48,187 nt of DNA, taken from the NCBI RefSeq assembly GCF_030929505.1, contig NZ_JAVFVV010000030.1, positions 1 through 48,187 on the forward strand. The letters run 5' to 3'. Both the position numbers and the translations under genes were made by a program. Position 1 is the stretch's first letter. Every line of letters starts with the position of its first letter. This DNA is from Mesorhizobium sp. LHD-90 (GTDB taxonomy: Bacteria > Pseudomonadota > Alphaproteobacteria > Rhizobiales > Rhizobiaceae). This document shows positions 8,608-15,523 of the stretch, in pieces. The notes under the pieces are model-generated. The model worked only from the letters and a program-made list of their open reading frames with translations, was not told the DNA's origin and made no database searches.

Positions 8608-9785
8608 GCGGCTTTCTTCCGGTAATTGGCGACGAAACGTTTCAGCCGCGCGGCGGCGTCGGCAAGCACGGGTTCGGGCTGGCAGAGGCTGATACGGATG
8701 TGGCCGGCAGCGGCCTCGCCGAAGGAGGAGCCCGGCATCACGGCGACCTTTTCGGCGTCGAGGAACGCCCAGGCGAAGGCCTCGCAGTCGGGCTCGACGT
8801 CGCGCACGTCGAGCATGATGTACATGCCGCCCTCGGAGCCGCGCACCGTGATGCGGTTGAGGCCGGCGACCTCGGCCAGGAAGGTTTGCCGCCGGGCAGC
8901 ATAGCGGGCGGCGATATCGGCCACGCCGAAGCGGTTCTCCAGCGCCTGCGTGGCGGCGCGTGAGACGAAATCGGTGAGGCCGTAGGTCGTCACGAGGTTC
9001 AGGTCGATGGCGAGCCGGATGATCTCGGCCGGGCCGGTGAGCCAGCCGATGCGCCAGCCGGTCATGCCGTGGCTTTTCGACATGGAGTTGATGACCAGCG
9101 TGCGCTCGGCCATGCCGGGCAGCGAGCGGGGCGAGACATGCTCGCCGCCGCCCAGCGTCCAATAGACCTCGTCCGACAGCAGCCAGAGATCGTGCCGGCG
9201 GCAGATTTCGGCGATGCCTTCAAGGGATTTTCTCGAATAGACGGCGCCGGTCGGGTTGTTTGGCGTGTTGATGAGAATGGCGCGCGTATTCGGCTTCACC
9301 GCCGCCTCGATCGCCGCCGCCTCGGGCTGGAAACCGGTCTCTGCGCTCGTCTCGACCACCGTGAAGTCGGCGCCGGCGGCGCGAAACGTTCCGGGATAGG
9401 TGGCATAGTAGGGGGCCACGACAATGGCGTGGGCGCCCGGGTCGAGCACGGTCTGCACGGCGGAGTAAAGTGCCGCCTGCCCGCCCGGCGTGGCGATGAC
9501 CTCGTCGACGGCGGTCGGCACGCCGGTGGCTTCGGTGGAAACCTTTGCCATGGCGGCGCGCAGGCCGGGAATGCCGGGAAGCTGCGTGTAATGGTGAAAA
9601 CCGCCGCGCACCGCCGCCACGCAGGCCTCGACCGTCTCGGCGGGCGTGTCGAAATCATGGTCGCCGACCGACAGCATGACGATCGGCTCGCCCGCCTGTT
9701 TGCGGGTCATGGCGGCGAAATGCACCTCCCAGCCGTCTCGGCCGGAGGGGATGATGCCGGTTATGCGCGAAGACGGTTTTGGCAT
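8604..9785 (-). CDS. PLP-dependent class I/II aminotransferase
   Basis: This 393-residue fold-type I PLP enzyme probably transaminates an amino acid or amine from the pathway. It has NTPNNPTG at 173-180, the cofactor-contacting aspartate D205 in SDEVYW, Schiff-base lysine K237 in NSMSKSHGMTGWRIG, and the C-terminal arginine region GHIRISLCQP that usually binds the substrate carboxylate. The ATG at 9785 follows AAGGAG with a 6-nt spacer, and that site overlaps the TAA of the upstream HAD gene. A longer frame starting at 9815 lacks such a site. It overlaps the following FAD/GcvT gene by four bases, so the middle of the locus looks translationally coupled. Specificity cannot be read from sequence. 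Confidence 0.9.
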   Translation of the reverse strand: MPKPSSRITGIIPSGRDGWEVHFAAMTRKQAGEPIVMLSVGDHDFDTPAETVEACVAAVRGGFHHYTQLPGIPGLRAAMAKVSTEATGVPTAVDEVIATPGGQAALYSAVQTVLDPGAHAIVVAPYYATYPGTFRAAGADFTVVETSAETGFQPEAAAIEAAVKPNTRAILINTPNNPTGAVYSRKSLEGIAEICRRHDLWLLSDEVYWTLGGGEHVSPRSLPGMAERTLVINSMSKSHGMTGWRIGWLTGPAEIIRLAIDLNLVTTYGLTDFVSRAATQALENRFGVADIAARYAARRQTFLAEVAGLNRITVRGSEGGMYIMLDVRDVEPDCEAFAWAFLDAEKVAVMPGSSFGEAAAGHIRISLCQPEPVLADAAARLKRFVANYRKKAA

Positions 9786-9795
9786 GAAAAACTCC

Positions 9796-10473
9796 TTACG
9801 CCGCCCGGCCGGCAAGACCGGAGATCACCAGCCGTCCGGCGGCGTCCGTTAGCGGCGCCAGCGCTTCATAGCCGTGGATTGTCGGGTGCGCGGTCTCGAA
9901 GCGATGCGTGTGGGTGGCCGTGACGACGACGACGCGCGTGCCCGCCGCCTCCGCGGCGCGGATGCCGGCGGGAGCGTCCTCGAAGACGAGGCAATCATGC
10001 GGCTGCTGGCCTAGCCGGCTCGCGGCGAGCAGGAAGCAATCGGGCGCGGGCTTGCCGTTGGTCACGTCTTCGCCGGCCACCATCAGCGGCGGCAGCGGAA
10101 TGCCGGCGGCTTCCAGCCGGCGGATCGCCAGTTGGCGCGGCGCCGAGGTGACAATCGCCCAGCGGTCGGCGGGCAGCGCGGCGAGGAAGACCGCCGCGCC
10201 GGCAATCGATTCGATGCCGTCGACATCGTCCAACTCGGCCTGGGTGAGGGCCGCGACCTCGGCGTGAATGTCGACGCCCGGCAGGTTGAGCGCGCGGATG
10301 GTCTCGACGGCGCGCACGCCGTGGATGGTCGGCAGGAAGGCGGCGACGTCGAGCCCGTGGCGCGTCGCCCAGGCGGCCCAGACGCGCTCGGCGGCGGCAA
10401 TCGAACTCAGCAGCGTGCCGTCCATGTCGAAAAGGAAGGCGCCGAAGGCGTGGTCGGGAAAGGGCAGGGTCAT
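9796..10473 (-). CDS. HAD superfamily phosphatase (subfamily IA, sugar/glycerol-phosphatase-like)
   Basis: This 225-residue cytoplasmic phosphohydrolase has the nucleophile and acid/base pair D16 and D18 in FLFDMDGTLL. Motif II is IVTSAP, the motif III lysine is in NGKPAPD, and the motif IV acid is in CLVFEDAPAGIRAA. An all-helical C1 cap follows motif I, as in beta-phosphoglucomutase and glycerol-3-phosphatase relatives. It lies between the two FAD/GcvT genes, one base after the stop of the upstream one and 10 bases before the aminotransferase start. A phosphatase in an N-demethylation pathway is unusual. It could detoxify a phosphorylated side product or act on a phosphorylated intermediate. 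That role is inference. Confidence 0.88.
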   Translation of the reverse strand: MTLPFPDHAFGAFLFDMDGTLLSSIAAAERVWAAWATRHGLDVAAFLPTIHGVRAVETIRALNLPGVDIHAEVAALTQAELDDVDGIESIAGAAVFLAALPADRWAIVTSAPRQLAIRRLEAAGIPLPPLMVAGEDVTNGKPAPDCFLLAASRLGQQPHDCLVFEDAPAGIRAAEAAGTRVVVVTATHTHRFETAHPTIHGYEALAPLTDAAGRLVISGLAGRAA

Positions 10474-10474
10474 G

Positions 10475-12928
10475 TTATGCGCGAAGCCTCAGGTTTTCGG
10501 GGTCCCAGAGCGGCTTGTCGGGCTGGACCGTGGCGACAAAACGGTCGCCGAAAATCTCTACCTCGACCTTCGTGCCGGGAACGGTCAGGTCGGCGCGCAG
10601 CATGCCCAGCGCGATCGACTTGTCCACCCTGTAGCCCCAGCCTCCTGACGTCGTCTCGCCGACGATCTTTCCGTCATGCCAAAGCGTCGACATGTAAGGC
10701 GCGTCGCAGGTGCCGGGGTTGTCCAGGGTCAAGGTGACGAATTGTTTCGTCACGCCCTGCTGCTTTTCGTTCTGGAGGGCACGCTTGCCCGCGAAGGCTG
10801 GCTTGTCCCATTTGACGAAACGCTCCAGCCCGCCTTGGAGTATCGAATAGTCGGTGGATAGATCGCCCTTCCAGGCACGATAGGCTTTTTCCAAGCGCAG
10901 CGAATCCAGCGCGAACATGCCGAAGGGTTTCAGGCCGTGTTTCTCGCCGGCTGCCCACACGGCATCGAAGATTGCCGCGGTGTCTTCGACCTTGGTGTGC
11001 AGCTCCCAGCCGAGCTCGCCGGCAAAAGAAACGCGTACCAGTTGCAGCCAGCGTCCGGCGATCTGGCACGACTGGTGCGACAGCCAGGGTTTTGTCAGGT
11101 CGGCATCCGTAAGTTCCGCCAGGATTTCCCGCGATTTGGGGCCGGAAAGGATCTGGCAGGAGAAGTTCTCGGTGACATCAGCCAGAGTCATTTCATGGGC
11201 TTGTGGAAAATTCTTCGTCAGCCACTCGAAGTCGTGGCTCTGCGCGACGGCAGCGGTGATGAGGAAGAAAAAATCCTCGTCGAGCGCCATGATCGACATT
11301 TCGGTGACGATGCGGCCTTTGTCGTCGGCGAAATAGCCGAGACCGATGCGGCCAGGTTTCGGCACGATGCCGGTGATCAGCGACGACAGCCAGTCACGCG
11401 CGCCGGGGCCTTGCAGGCGGAACCGCGAGAAGCCGGGGAGGTCGAGGATGCCGGCGGCGTCGCGCACGGCCAAGCATTCCTCGCGGATGCGCGGCTCCCA
11501 TGGGCCGGCGCGGTCGAAGGTCTGGGTGGATTCTTCGGAGGTATCGTCGCCGGGTTTTGCATACCAGGTGGCGCGCTCCCAACCGTTGTAGGCGTTGAAC
11601 TCAGCGCCGAGCGCGGCGATGCGGTCGTGGATCGGCGACAGTTTCTGGTTGCGGCCAGCCGGCCAGGCGTGGCGGGGGAAGGAGATGGCGTATTCGTTGC
11701 CGTAGATTTCGAGGCCCTTGGCGACGCAATAGTCCTTATCCGCCGTGAAGGCGGTGAAGCGGCGCGGGTCGCAGGACCACATGTCCCATTCTGTCTGGCC
11801 TTGCGTGACCCATTCGGCCAGCACCTTTCCGGCGCCGCCGGCTTGCGCGATGCCGAAGGTGAAGACGCAGGCCTCGTAGGCGTTTGGTACGCCGGGCATC
11901 GGGCCGATCAGCGGGTTGCCGTCCGGCGCGTAGGGGATCGGGCCGTTGATGACCTTGCTCAAGCCGGCGGTTCCGAGGATCGGCACGCGGCGAACCGCGT
12001 CGTCGAGATAATGCTCCAGCCGGTCGAGATCGTCGGGGAATAGCTGGAAGGAAAAATCGTCGGGCATCGGGTCGTTGTGGCCGGCCCAGTGCGCGCGGCA
12101 GTTGCGCTCGTACGGGCCGAGATTCATGCCGCTCTTTTCCTGCCGCAGGTAGTAGGAGGTGTCGACGTCGCGCAGCAGCGGCAGTTTCTTGCCGTTTTCC
12201 CTGGTCCAGGCGGCGAGCTCGGGGATTTCCTCGAACAATATGTACTGGTGGCTCATCACCATCATCGGCACGTCGCGGCCGAACAGTTTTCCGACCTCCT
12301 GGGCGCGGTAGCCGGCGGCGTTGACGACGTATTCGCAGCGTATGTCGCCCTGCGCGGTCGCGATCACCCACTCGCCGTTGTCGCGCCGGACGCCGGTGAC
12401 CGGGCAGAAGCGGACGATTTTCTGGCCCATGTCGCGGGCACCCTTGGCCAGCGCCTGGGTCAACTGGGCGGGGTCGATGTCGCCGTCGTTGGGATCGTAG
12501 AGTGCGCCGGCAAGCTCGTGCGTCTCGATGAACGGATAACGCGCCTTGATCTCGTCGGGGCCGACGACCTCGATCGCCATGCCCTGATAGCGGCCCATGC
12601 CTTTTGCACGCTGGAACTCGCGCATGCGCTCCTTGCCGTGCGCCAGCCTGAGCGAGCCGGTGACGTGGTAGTTCATGGGGTATCCGACCTCTTCCGCCAG
12701 GCCGCGATAGAGGGTCGCGGAATAGCGCTGCATGTTCATCAGCGACCAGGACGAGGAGAAGGTCGGCACGTTGCCGGCGGCATGCCAGGTGGAGCCGGAG
12801 GTGAGCTCGTTCTTTTCCAGAAGAACGCAATCGGTCCAGCCTGCCTTGGCCAGGTGATAGAGCGAGGAGACGCCGACCGCGCCGCCGCCGATGATGACCA
12901 CACGGGCGTGGGAGGGAAGATCAGCCAT
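10475..12928 (-). CDS. FAD-dependent oxidoreductase with GcvT domain (dimethylglycine/sarcosine dehydrogenase family), paralog 2
   Basis: This 817-residue paralog of the enzyme at 6163-8607 has the same two-part layout: FAD domain (GGGAVG near 14) followed by a GcvT-like half. H49 in SGSTWHAAGN, the expected covalent FAD site, is kept, but the next residue is Asn where paralog 1 has Leu. In the GcvT half the acidic residue is Glu (GRIVTEMSIM) rather than Asp, as in mammalian dimethylglycine dehydrogenase. The paralogs differ throughout the substrate-facing middle, so they probably act on different substrates or at successive steps. I chose ATG 12928, which starts MADLPSHARVVIIGGG, over the in-frame start at 12994, which would add 22 unrelated residues. 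The stop is one base before the HAD start. Confidence 0.87.
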   Translation of the reverse strand: MADLPSHARVVIIGGGAVGVSSLYHLAKAGWTDCVLLEKNELTSGSTWHAAGNVPTFSSSWSLMNMQRYSATLYRGLAEEVGYPMNYHVTGSLRLAHGKERMREFQRAKGMGRYQGMAIEVVGPDEIKARYPFIETHELAGALYDPNDGDIDPAQLTQALAKGARDMGQKIVRFCPVTGVRRDNGEWVIATAQGDIRCEYVVNAAGYRAQEVGKLFGRDVPMMVMSHQYILFEEIPELAAWTRENGKKLPLLRDVDTSYYLRQEKSGMNLGPYERNCRAHWAGHNDPMPDDFSFQLFPDDLDRLEHYLDDAVRRVPILGTAGLSKVINGPIPYAPDGNPLIGPMPGVPNAYEACVFTFGIAQAGGAGKVLAEWVTQGQTEWDMWSCDPRRFTAFTADKDYCVAKGLEIYGNEYAISFPRHAWPAGRNQKLSPIHDRIAALGAEFNAYNGWERATWYAKPGDDTSEESTQTFDRAGPWEPRIREECLAVRDAAGILDLPGFSRFRLQGPGARDWLSSLITGIVPKPGRIGLGYFADDKGRIVTEMSIMALDEDFFFLITAAVAQSHDFEWLTKNFPQAHEMTLADVTENFSCQILSGPKSREILAELTDADLTKPWLSHQSCQIAGRWLQLVRVSFAGELGWELHTKVEDTAAIFDAVWAAGEKHGLKPFGMFALDSLRLEKAYRAWKGDLSTDYSILQGGLERFVKWDKPAFAGKRALQNEKQQGVTKQFVTLTLDNPGTCDAPYMSTLWHDGKIVGETTSGGWGYRVDKSIALGMLRADLTVPGTKVEVEIFGDRFVATVQPDKPLWDPENLRLRA

Positions 12929-12990
12929 TTTTCCGGACCCGCTGGGTGATGCAATTTCTGAGCTGCATTGGCGTCGACATCGCGATTCTC

Positions 12991-13578
12991 TCAATACACC
13001 GGCGGGGACACGACCCAGATGACGACGGCCGGGACTTGTCCCGGATTGCGCCAGCGATGCGTCTTGTCCTTGAAGCGAAAACTGTCGCCTGCGCCGAGAC
13101 TGTGCCAGACGCCGCCGATCTCGATGTCGAAGCGGCCCGACACGACGTAACCCGCCTCCTCGGTGTCGCGCAGCGAGGCTTCCTCAAGGGCCGCGCCCGG
13201 TGCGAATTCCGAGCGGATGAGTTCGAAACTACCGCCGAGATCGGGCGACAGAAGCTCCTCCACCAGGCCTGATTCGCTTGTGCCAAGCGGACGACGCGCG
13301 CCGGCGCGCACGACGACGCCACGCTCTTCCTCGCGCGGCACCTCGTGGGTGAAGAACAGGCTGATCGGCACGGAGAAGGCCGAGGCAATGGCGCGCAGGT
13401 CGCCGAGCGACGGCACCGACAGGCCGCGCTCGACCTGGGAGAGCCAGCCGACCGAGCGGCCGAGCCGCAGCGCCGTTTCGGCAAGCGTCAAGCCGCGTGA
13501 CTTGCGCAGCGCGCGGATGTCGCGCGCCAGCAACGGGTTCGTACCGTTCTCCCTCTCTGTCTCGGCTGTCGCTATCAT
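12991..13578 (-). CDS. XRE-family transcriptional regulator with C-terminal cupin domain
   Basis: This 195-residue regulator has a helix-turn-helix at about residues 20-75 (LRKSRGLTLAETALRLG then SVGWLSQVERG) and a cupin sensor domain at about 105-190 (HSLGAGDSFRF, THRWRN). Relatives such as PuuR control amine and amino-acid catabolism and respond to small ligands bound by the cupin. It heads the minus-strand locus, 62 nt before paralog 2, so it likely governs that operon and the divergent nitroreductase. ATG 13578 is preferred because GAGGA sits 7-8 nt upstream. The in-frame ATG at 13605 would put MYEIFEDFF in front without a ribosome-binding site. One of two palindromes covers its ribosome-binding site, which suggests autoregulation. 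Confidence 0.88.
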   Translation of the reverse strand: MIATAETERENGTNPLLARDIRALRKSRGLTLAETALRLGRSVGWLSQVERGLSVPSLGDLRAIASAFSVPISLFFTHEVPREEERGVVVRAGARRPLGTSESGLVEELLSPDLGGSFELIRSEFAPGAALEEASLRDTEEAGYVVSGRFDIEIGGVWHSLGAGDSFRFKDKTHRWRNPGQVPAVVIWVVSPPVY

Positions 13579-13601
13579 GAAAAAATCCTCGAAAATTTCA
13601 T
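13577..13601. promoter_or_regulatory. Operator-like palindrome, copy 1 (regulator side)
   Basis: A 25-bp site of the form ATGAAA-N13-TTTCAT covers the ribosome-binding site and start codon of the XRE-cupin regulator. An almost identical copy lies 38 bp to the right. The palindrome and the repetition are seen directly. Binding by the adjacent regulator is inferred. Confidence 0.6.
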
Positions 13602-13614
13602 ACACATGACTGTC

Positions 13615-13639
13615 ATGAAAAAATCAAGGAGAATTTCAT
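13615..13639. promoter_or_regulatory. Operator-like palindrome, copy 2 (nitroreductase side)
   Basis: This is a second 25-bp ATGAAA-N13-TTTCAT site. Over the 30-bp core (13575-13604 against 13613-13642) the two copies match at about 26 positions, and the differences cluster in the six central bases. It lies in the divergent intergenic region, 101 bp before the nitroreductase start. Confidence 0.6.
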
Positions 13640-13740
13640 ACAAGTCACGAATCGCTTGCGCGATCAATGGGCGTGGTGCAAACGCTGGTTTTGGCAGCGT
13701 TGAGGGGGCGCCTGTTCGCGCGGTAGGGAAAGGACCACGC

Positions 13741-14451
13741 ATGCTGGCACCGGATCTGAGAACCGATGAATTCGACGAGGCGGCTGTTGTCGACGAGGCG
13801 ATCGTCTCGCGGCGCTCCGTGCGCGCCTTCCTGCCCGACCCGATCGACGATGCGGTGATCCGCGACATCCTCGAGGTTTCGGCGCGTGCGCCTTCCGGCA
13901 CCAACATGCAGCCGTGGCGCGTCTATGTGACGACCGGCGAGACCAAGCAGCGCATCTCCGACGCGGTCCTGAACTCCGGCATACGCGCCGAAAAGATCGC
14001 CTGGGACGAATACAAATATTATCCCGATCAGTTCTTCGAGCCCTACCTGACGCGTCGGCGCACTGTCGGTTTCGGCCTCTATTCGGCGCTCGGCATCGGC
14101 CGGCGCGAAGTGGAGCGCATGCGCGAACAGCACGACCGCAATTTTGTCTTCTTCGACGCGCCGGTCGGCATGATCTTCACCATCGATCGCCGGCTGAACA
14201 AGGGTTCGTGGGTCGATCTCGGCATGTTTTTGGAAAACATCATGATCGCCGCAAGGGGCAGGGGGCTGCACACCTGCCCGCAGGCGGCGTTCGCGCCTTA
14301 TCACCGGCAAATCAGGCCGGTACTGAACATTCCGGAGGAAGAAATCCTCGTCTGCGGCATGGCGCTGGGCTACGAAGACACGACCAAGCCGGAAAACCAG
14401 TTCCGCACCGAGCGCGCGCCGCTGGAAGAGTGGGTGACGTTTCTGAAATGA
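13741..14451 (+). CDS. Nitroreductase-family FMN oxidoreductase
   Basis: This 236-residue soluble flavoprotein belongs to the nitroreductase superfamily. The N-terminal FMN-binding motif SRRSVRAFLPDP (about 27-38) and RAPSGTNMQPWRVYV (about 52-66) are canonical. The FMN-contacting segment DLGMFLENIMIAARGRGL and the closing CGMALGYEDTTKPEN near the C-terminus also match. Members reduce nitro groups, quinones or enones with NAD(P)H, and some are catabolic enzymes. I chose ATG 13741 because AAAGGA lies 6 nt upstream; the longer frame from 13606 begins inside the palindromic repeats. It is divergent from the XRE-cupin regulator and overlaps the next small gene by ATGA, so it probably belongs to the same regulon. 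The substrate is unknown. Confidence 0.9.
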   Translation: MLAPDLRTDEFDEAAVVDEAIVSRRSVRAFLPDPIDDAVIRDILEVSARAPSGTNMQPWRVYVTTGETKQRISDAVLNSGIRAEKIAWDEYKYYPDQFFEPYLTRRRTVGFGLYSALGIGRREVERMREQHDRNFVFFDAPVGMIFTIDRRLNKGSWVDLGMFLENIMIAARGRGLHTCPQAAFAPYHRQIRPVLNIPEEEILVCGMALGYEDTTKPENQFRTERAPLEEWVTFLK

Positions 14452-14780
14452 AGCGTGCGCCGCGTTACACGCTGATCGACGCATTCGAGCGCAGCCTGAG
14501 CCATCCCGATACGTTCAATTTCCCAGGCTTCGACATTGTCGAGCAGGCAAAGCCCGGAAACTTGCTGAAAATCGGCGCGGAGTTCCAGGACGCCGACAGC
14601 GAGTGGTCCGGCGAGCGGTTCTGGGTGATCGTGCGGACGGTCGAGGGAGCAGGCGCCGCCGTGCGTTTGACCGGCGGGATCGACAACGAACTGCAATGTA
14701 CCGATTCGCATGGGCTGCGGCTGGGCGACACCGTCACCTTCGCGCCTCGGCATGTGCTGGACTATGATTTCGACGCTTGA
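14448..14780 (+). CDS. Small unknown protein, DUF2314/immunity-like pattern
   Basis: This 110-residue protein is translationally coupled to the nitroreductase: ATG at 14448 overlaps its TGA as ATGA. There is no signal peptide or membrane segment. The middle reads GERFWVIVRTVEG, and the C-terminal third reads DNELQCTDSHGLRLGDTVTF then HVLDYDF. The order of an aromatic strand, an Asn-Leu turn, HGL, GD and a closing HVL recalls small alpha/beta proteins of the DUF2314 type and some immunity proteins, but I cannot assign it firmly. Its tight coupling suggests a partner role for the nitroreductase or simply co-expression. It is real by codon pattern and by overlap; the function is not known. Confidence 0.65.
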   Translation: MKRAPRYTLIDAFERSLSHPDTFNFPGFDIVEQAKPGNLLKIGAEFQDADSEWSGERFWVIVRTVEGAGAAVRLTGGIDNELQCTDSHGLRLGDTVTFAPRHVLDYDFDA

Positions 14781-14806
14781 ACGTCCGGTACTCCATCGTC
14801 GCGAGC

Positions 14807-15424
14807 CTATCTTGTAGCGGTCGCGCCGACCAGTCCGTCCCATGCCGCCATCGCTCCTTCGGCGAGCGCGTGCAGGCGCTCGCGCGTCGCGCCGTCGCGT
14901 GCCTGGATCGACATGCCCTGCTGCACCGTGAGGAAAAAACGCGCCACCGTCTCGCAGTCGGTTCCGGCGGGTACGTCGCCTTCGGCGATGCCGCGCTCCA
15001 GCCTGGCGCGCACCGCCTCGACGTTTTCGGCGCGATGGCGGCGCAACGCTGCGCAGGCCTCGGCGCTGGCGTCGCTGTCGTGCAGCGCGCCGAGCACGAT
15101 CAGGCAGCCGGCCGGCTTTCCGGGACGCGAGAAGGACAGCGCGGTCAGTCGCAAGAAACTGGCGACAGCGTCGCGCGCGGTCGGCTCGACCGACAGCGCC
15201 TCCCAGATCTCCGGGCTTTCTGTGCGGGCATAAAGGTCCACCGCCTCGTCGAACAGCGCCTGCTTTGAGCCGAAGGCGGCGTAGAGGCTGGGCGAGTTGA
15301 TGCCCATGGTCTCGGTCAGGTCGGCGAGCGAGGCGCCGCCATAGCCCTTTTCCCAGAACAGCTCCATGGCGCGCCGCAGCGCGTCATCGCGATCGAACGT
15401 TCTTGGCCTGCCGCGCTGGGACAC
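14807..15424 (-). CDS. TetR/AcrR-family transcriptional regulator
   Basis: This 205-residue repressor has the TetR helix-turn-helix near residues 10-60 (RAMELFWEKGYGGASLADLTE and SPSLYAAFGSKQALFDEAV). Its C-terminal ligand domain resembles regulators that control neighbouring reductase/SDR genes (TetR_C_33 type). I prefer the GTG at 15424, with AAGGA 7 nt upstream, because the ATG at 15454 lies inside a perfect 16-bp palindrome that should be the operator. Starting at 15454 would add ten residues (MYRSIQKDQV). It is divergent from the SDR gene and very likely represses it and itself through the two TGTATCGA sites between them. The inducer is unknown. Confidence 0.85.
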   Translation of the reverse strand: MSQRGRPRTFDRDDALRRAMELFWEKGYGGASLADLTETMGINSPSLYAAFGSKQALFDEAVDLYARTESPEIWEALSVEPTARDAVASFLRLTALSFSRPGKPAGCLIVLGALHDSDASAEACAALRRHRAENVEAVRARLERGIAEGDVPAGTDCETVARFFLTVQQGMSIQARDGATRERLHALAEGAMAAWDGLVGATATR

Positions 15425-15437
15425 CACCTGATCCTTT

Positions 15438-15453
15438 TGTATCGACCGATACA
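15438..15453. promoter_or_regulatory. TetR operator candidate O1
   Basis: This is a perfect palindrome, TGTATCG-AC-CGATACA, between the TetR and SDR genes. It overlaps the upstream candidate start codon of the TetR gene. It matches site O2 at 13 of 16 positions. Assignment to the adjacent TetR protein is inferred from position. Confidence 0.65.
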
Positions 15454-15461
15454 TAATTCAC

Positions 15462-15492
15462 TTGACGCCGATCGGCAACGCGGAAATGATTA
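15462..15492 (+). promoter_or_regulatory. Possible promoter of the SDR gene
   Basis: TTGACG at 15462-15467 is a good -35 hexamer, and the AT-richer stretch AATGATTA near 15485-15492 could hold the -10. It lies between operators O1 and O2, so repressor bound at either site would block RNA polymerase. The -10 hexamer is weak, so the exact start is uncertain. Confidence 0.35.
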
Positions 15493-15511
15493 TGTATCGA
15501 TCATTACATAA
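15490..15511. promoter_or_regulatory. TetR operator candidate O2
   Basis: TTATGTA (15490-15496) and TACATAA (15505-15511) are perfect 7-bp arms around TCGATCAT. The inner 16 bp TGTATCGATCATTACA repeats O1 with three changes. The site ends just before the ribosome-binding site of the SDR gene, where a bound repressor would block transcription. Confidence 0.65.
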
Positions 15512-15523
15512 TGGAGAATCGTG

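Noticed and set aside
8608-9162. In-frame 185-codon extension of FAD/GcvT paralog 1 into the aminotransferase gene
   Set aside because: The region encodes the aminotransferase in another frame, and the canonical FAD-binding N-terminus starts at 8607.
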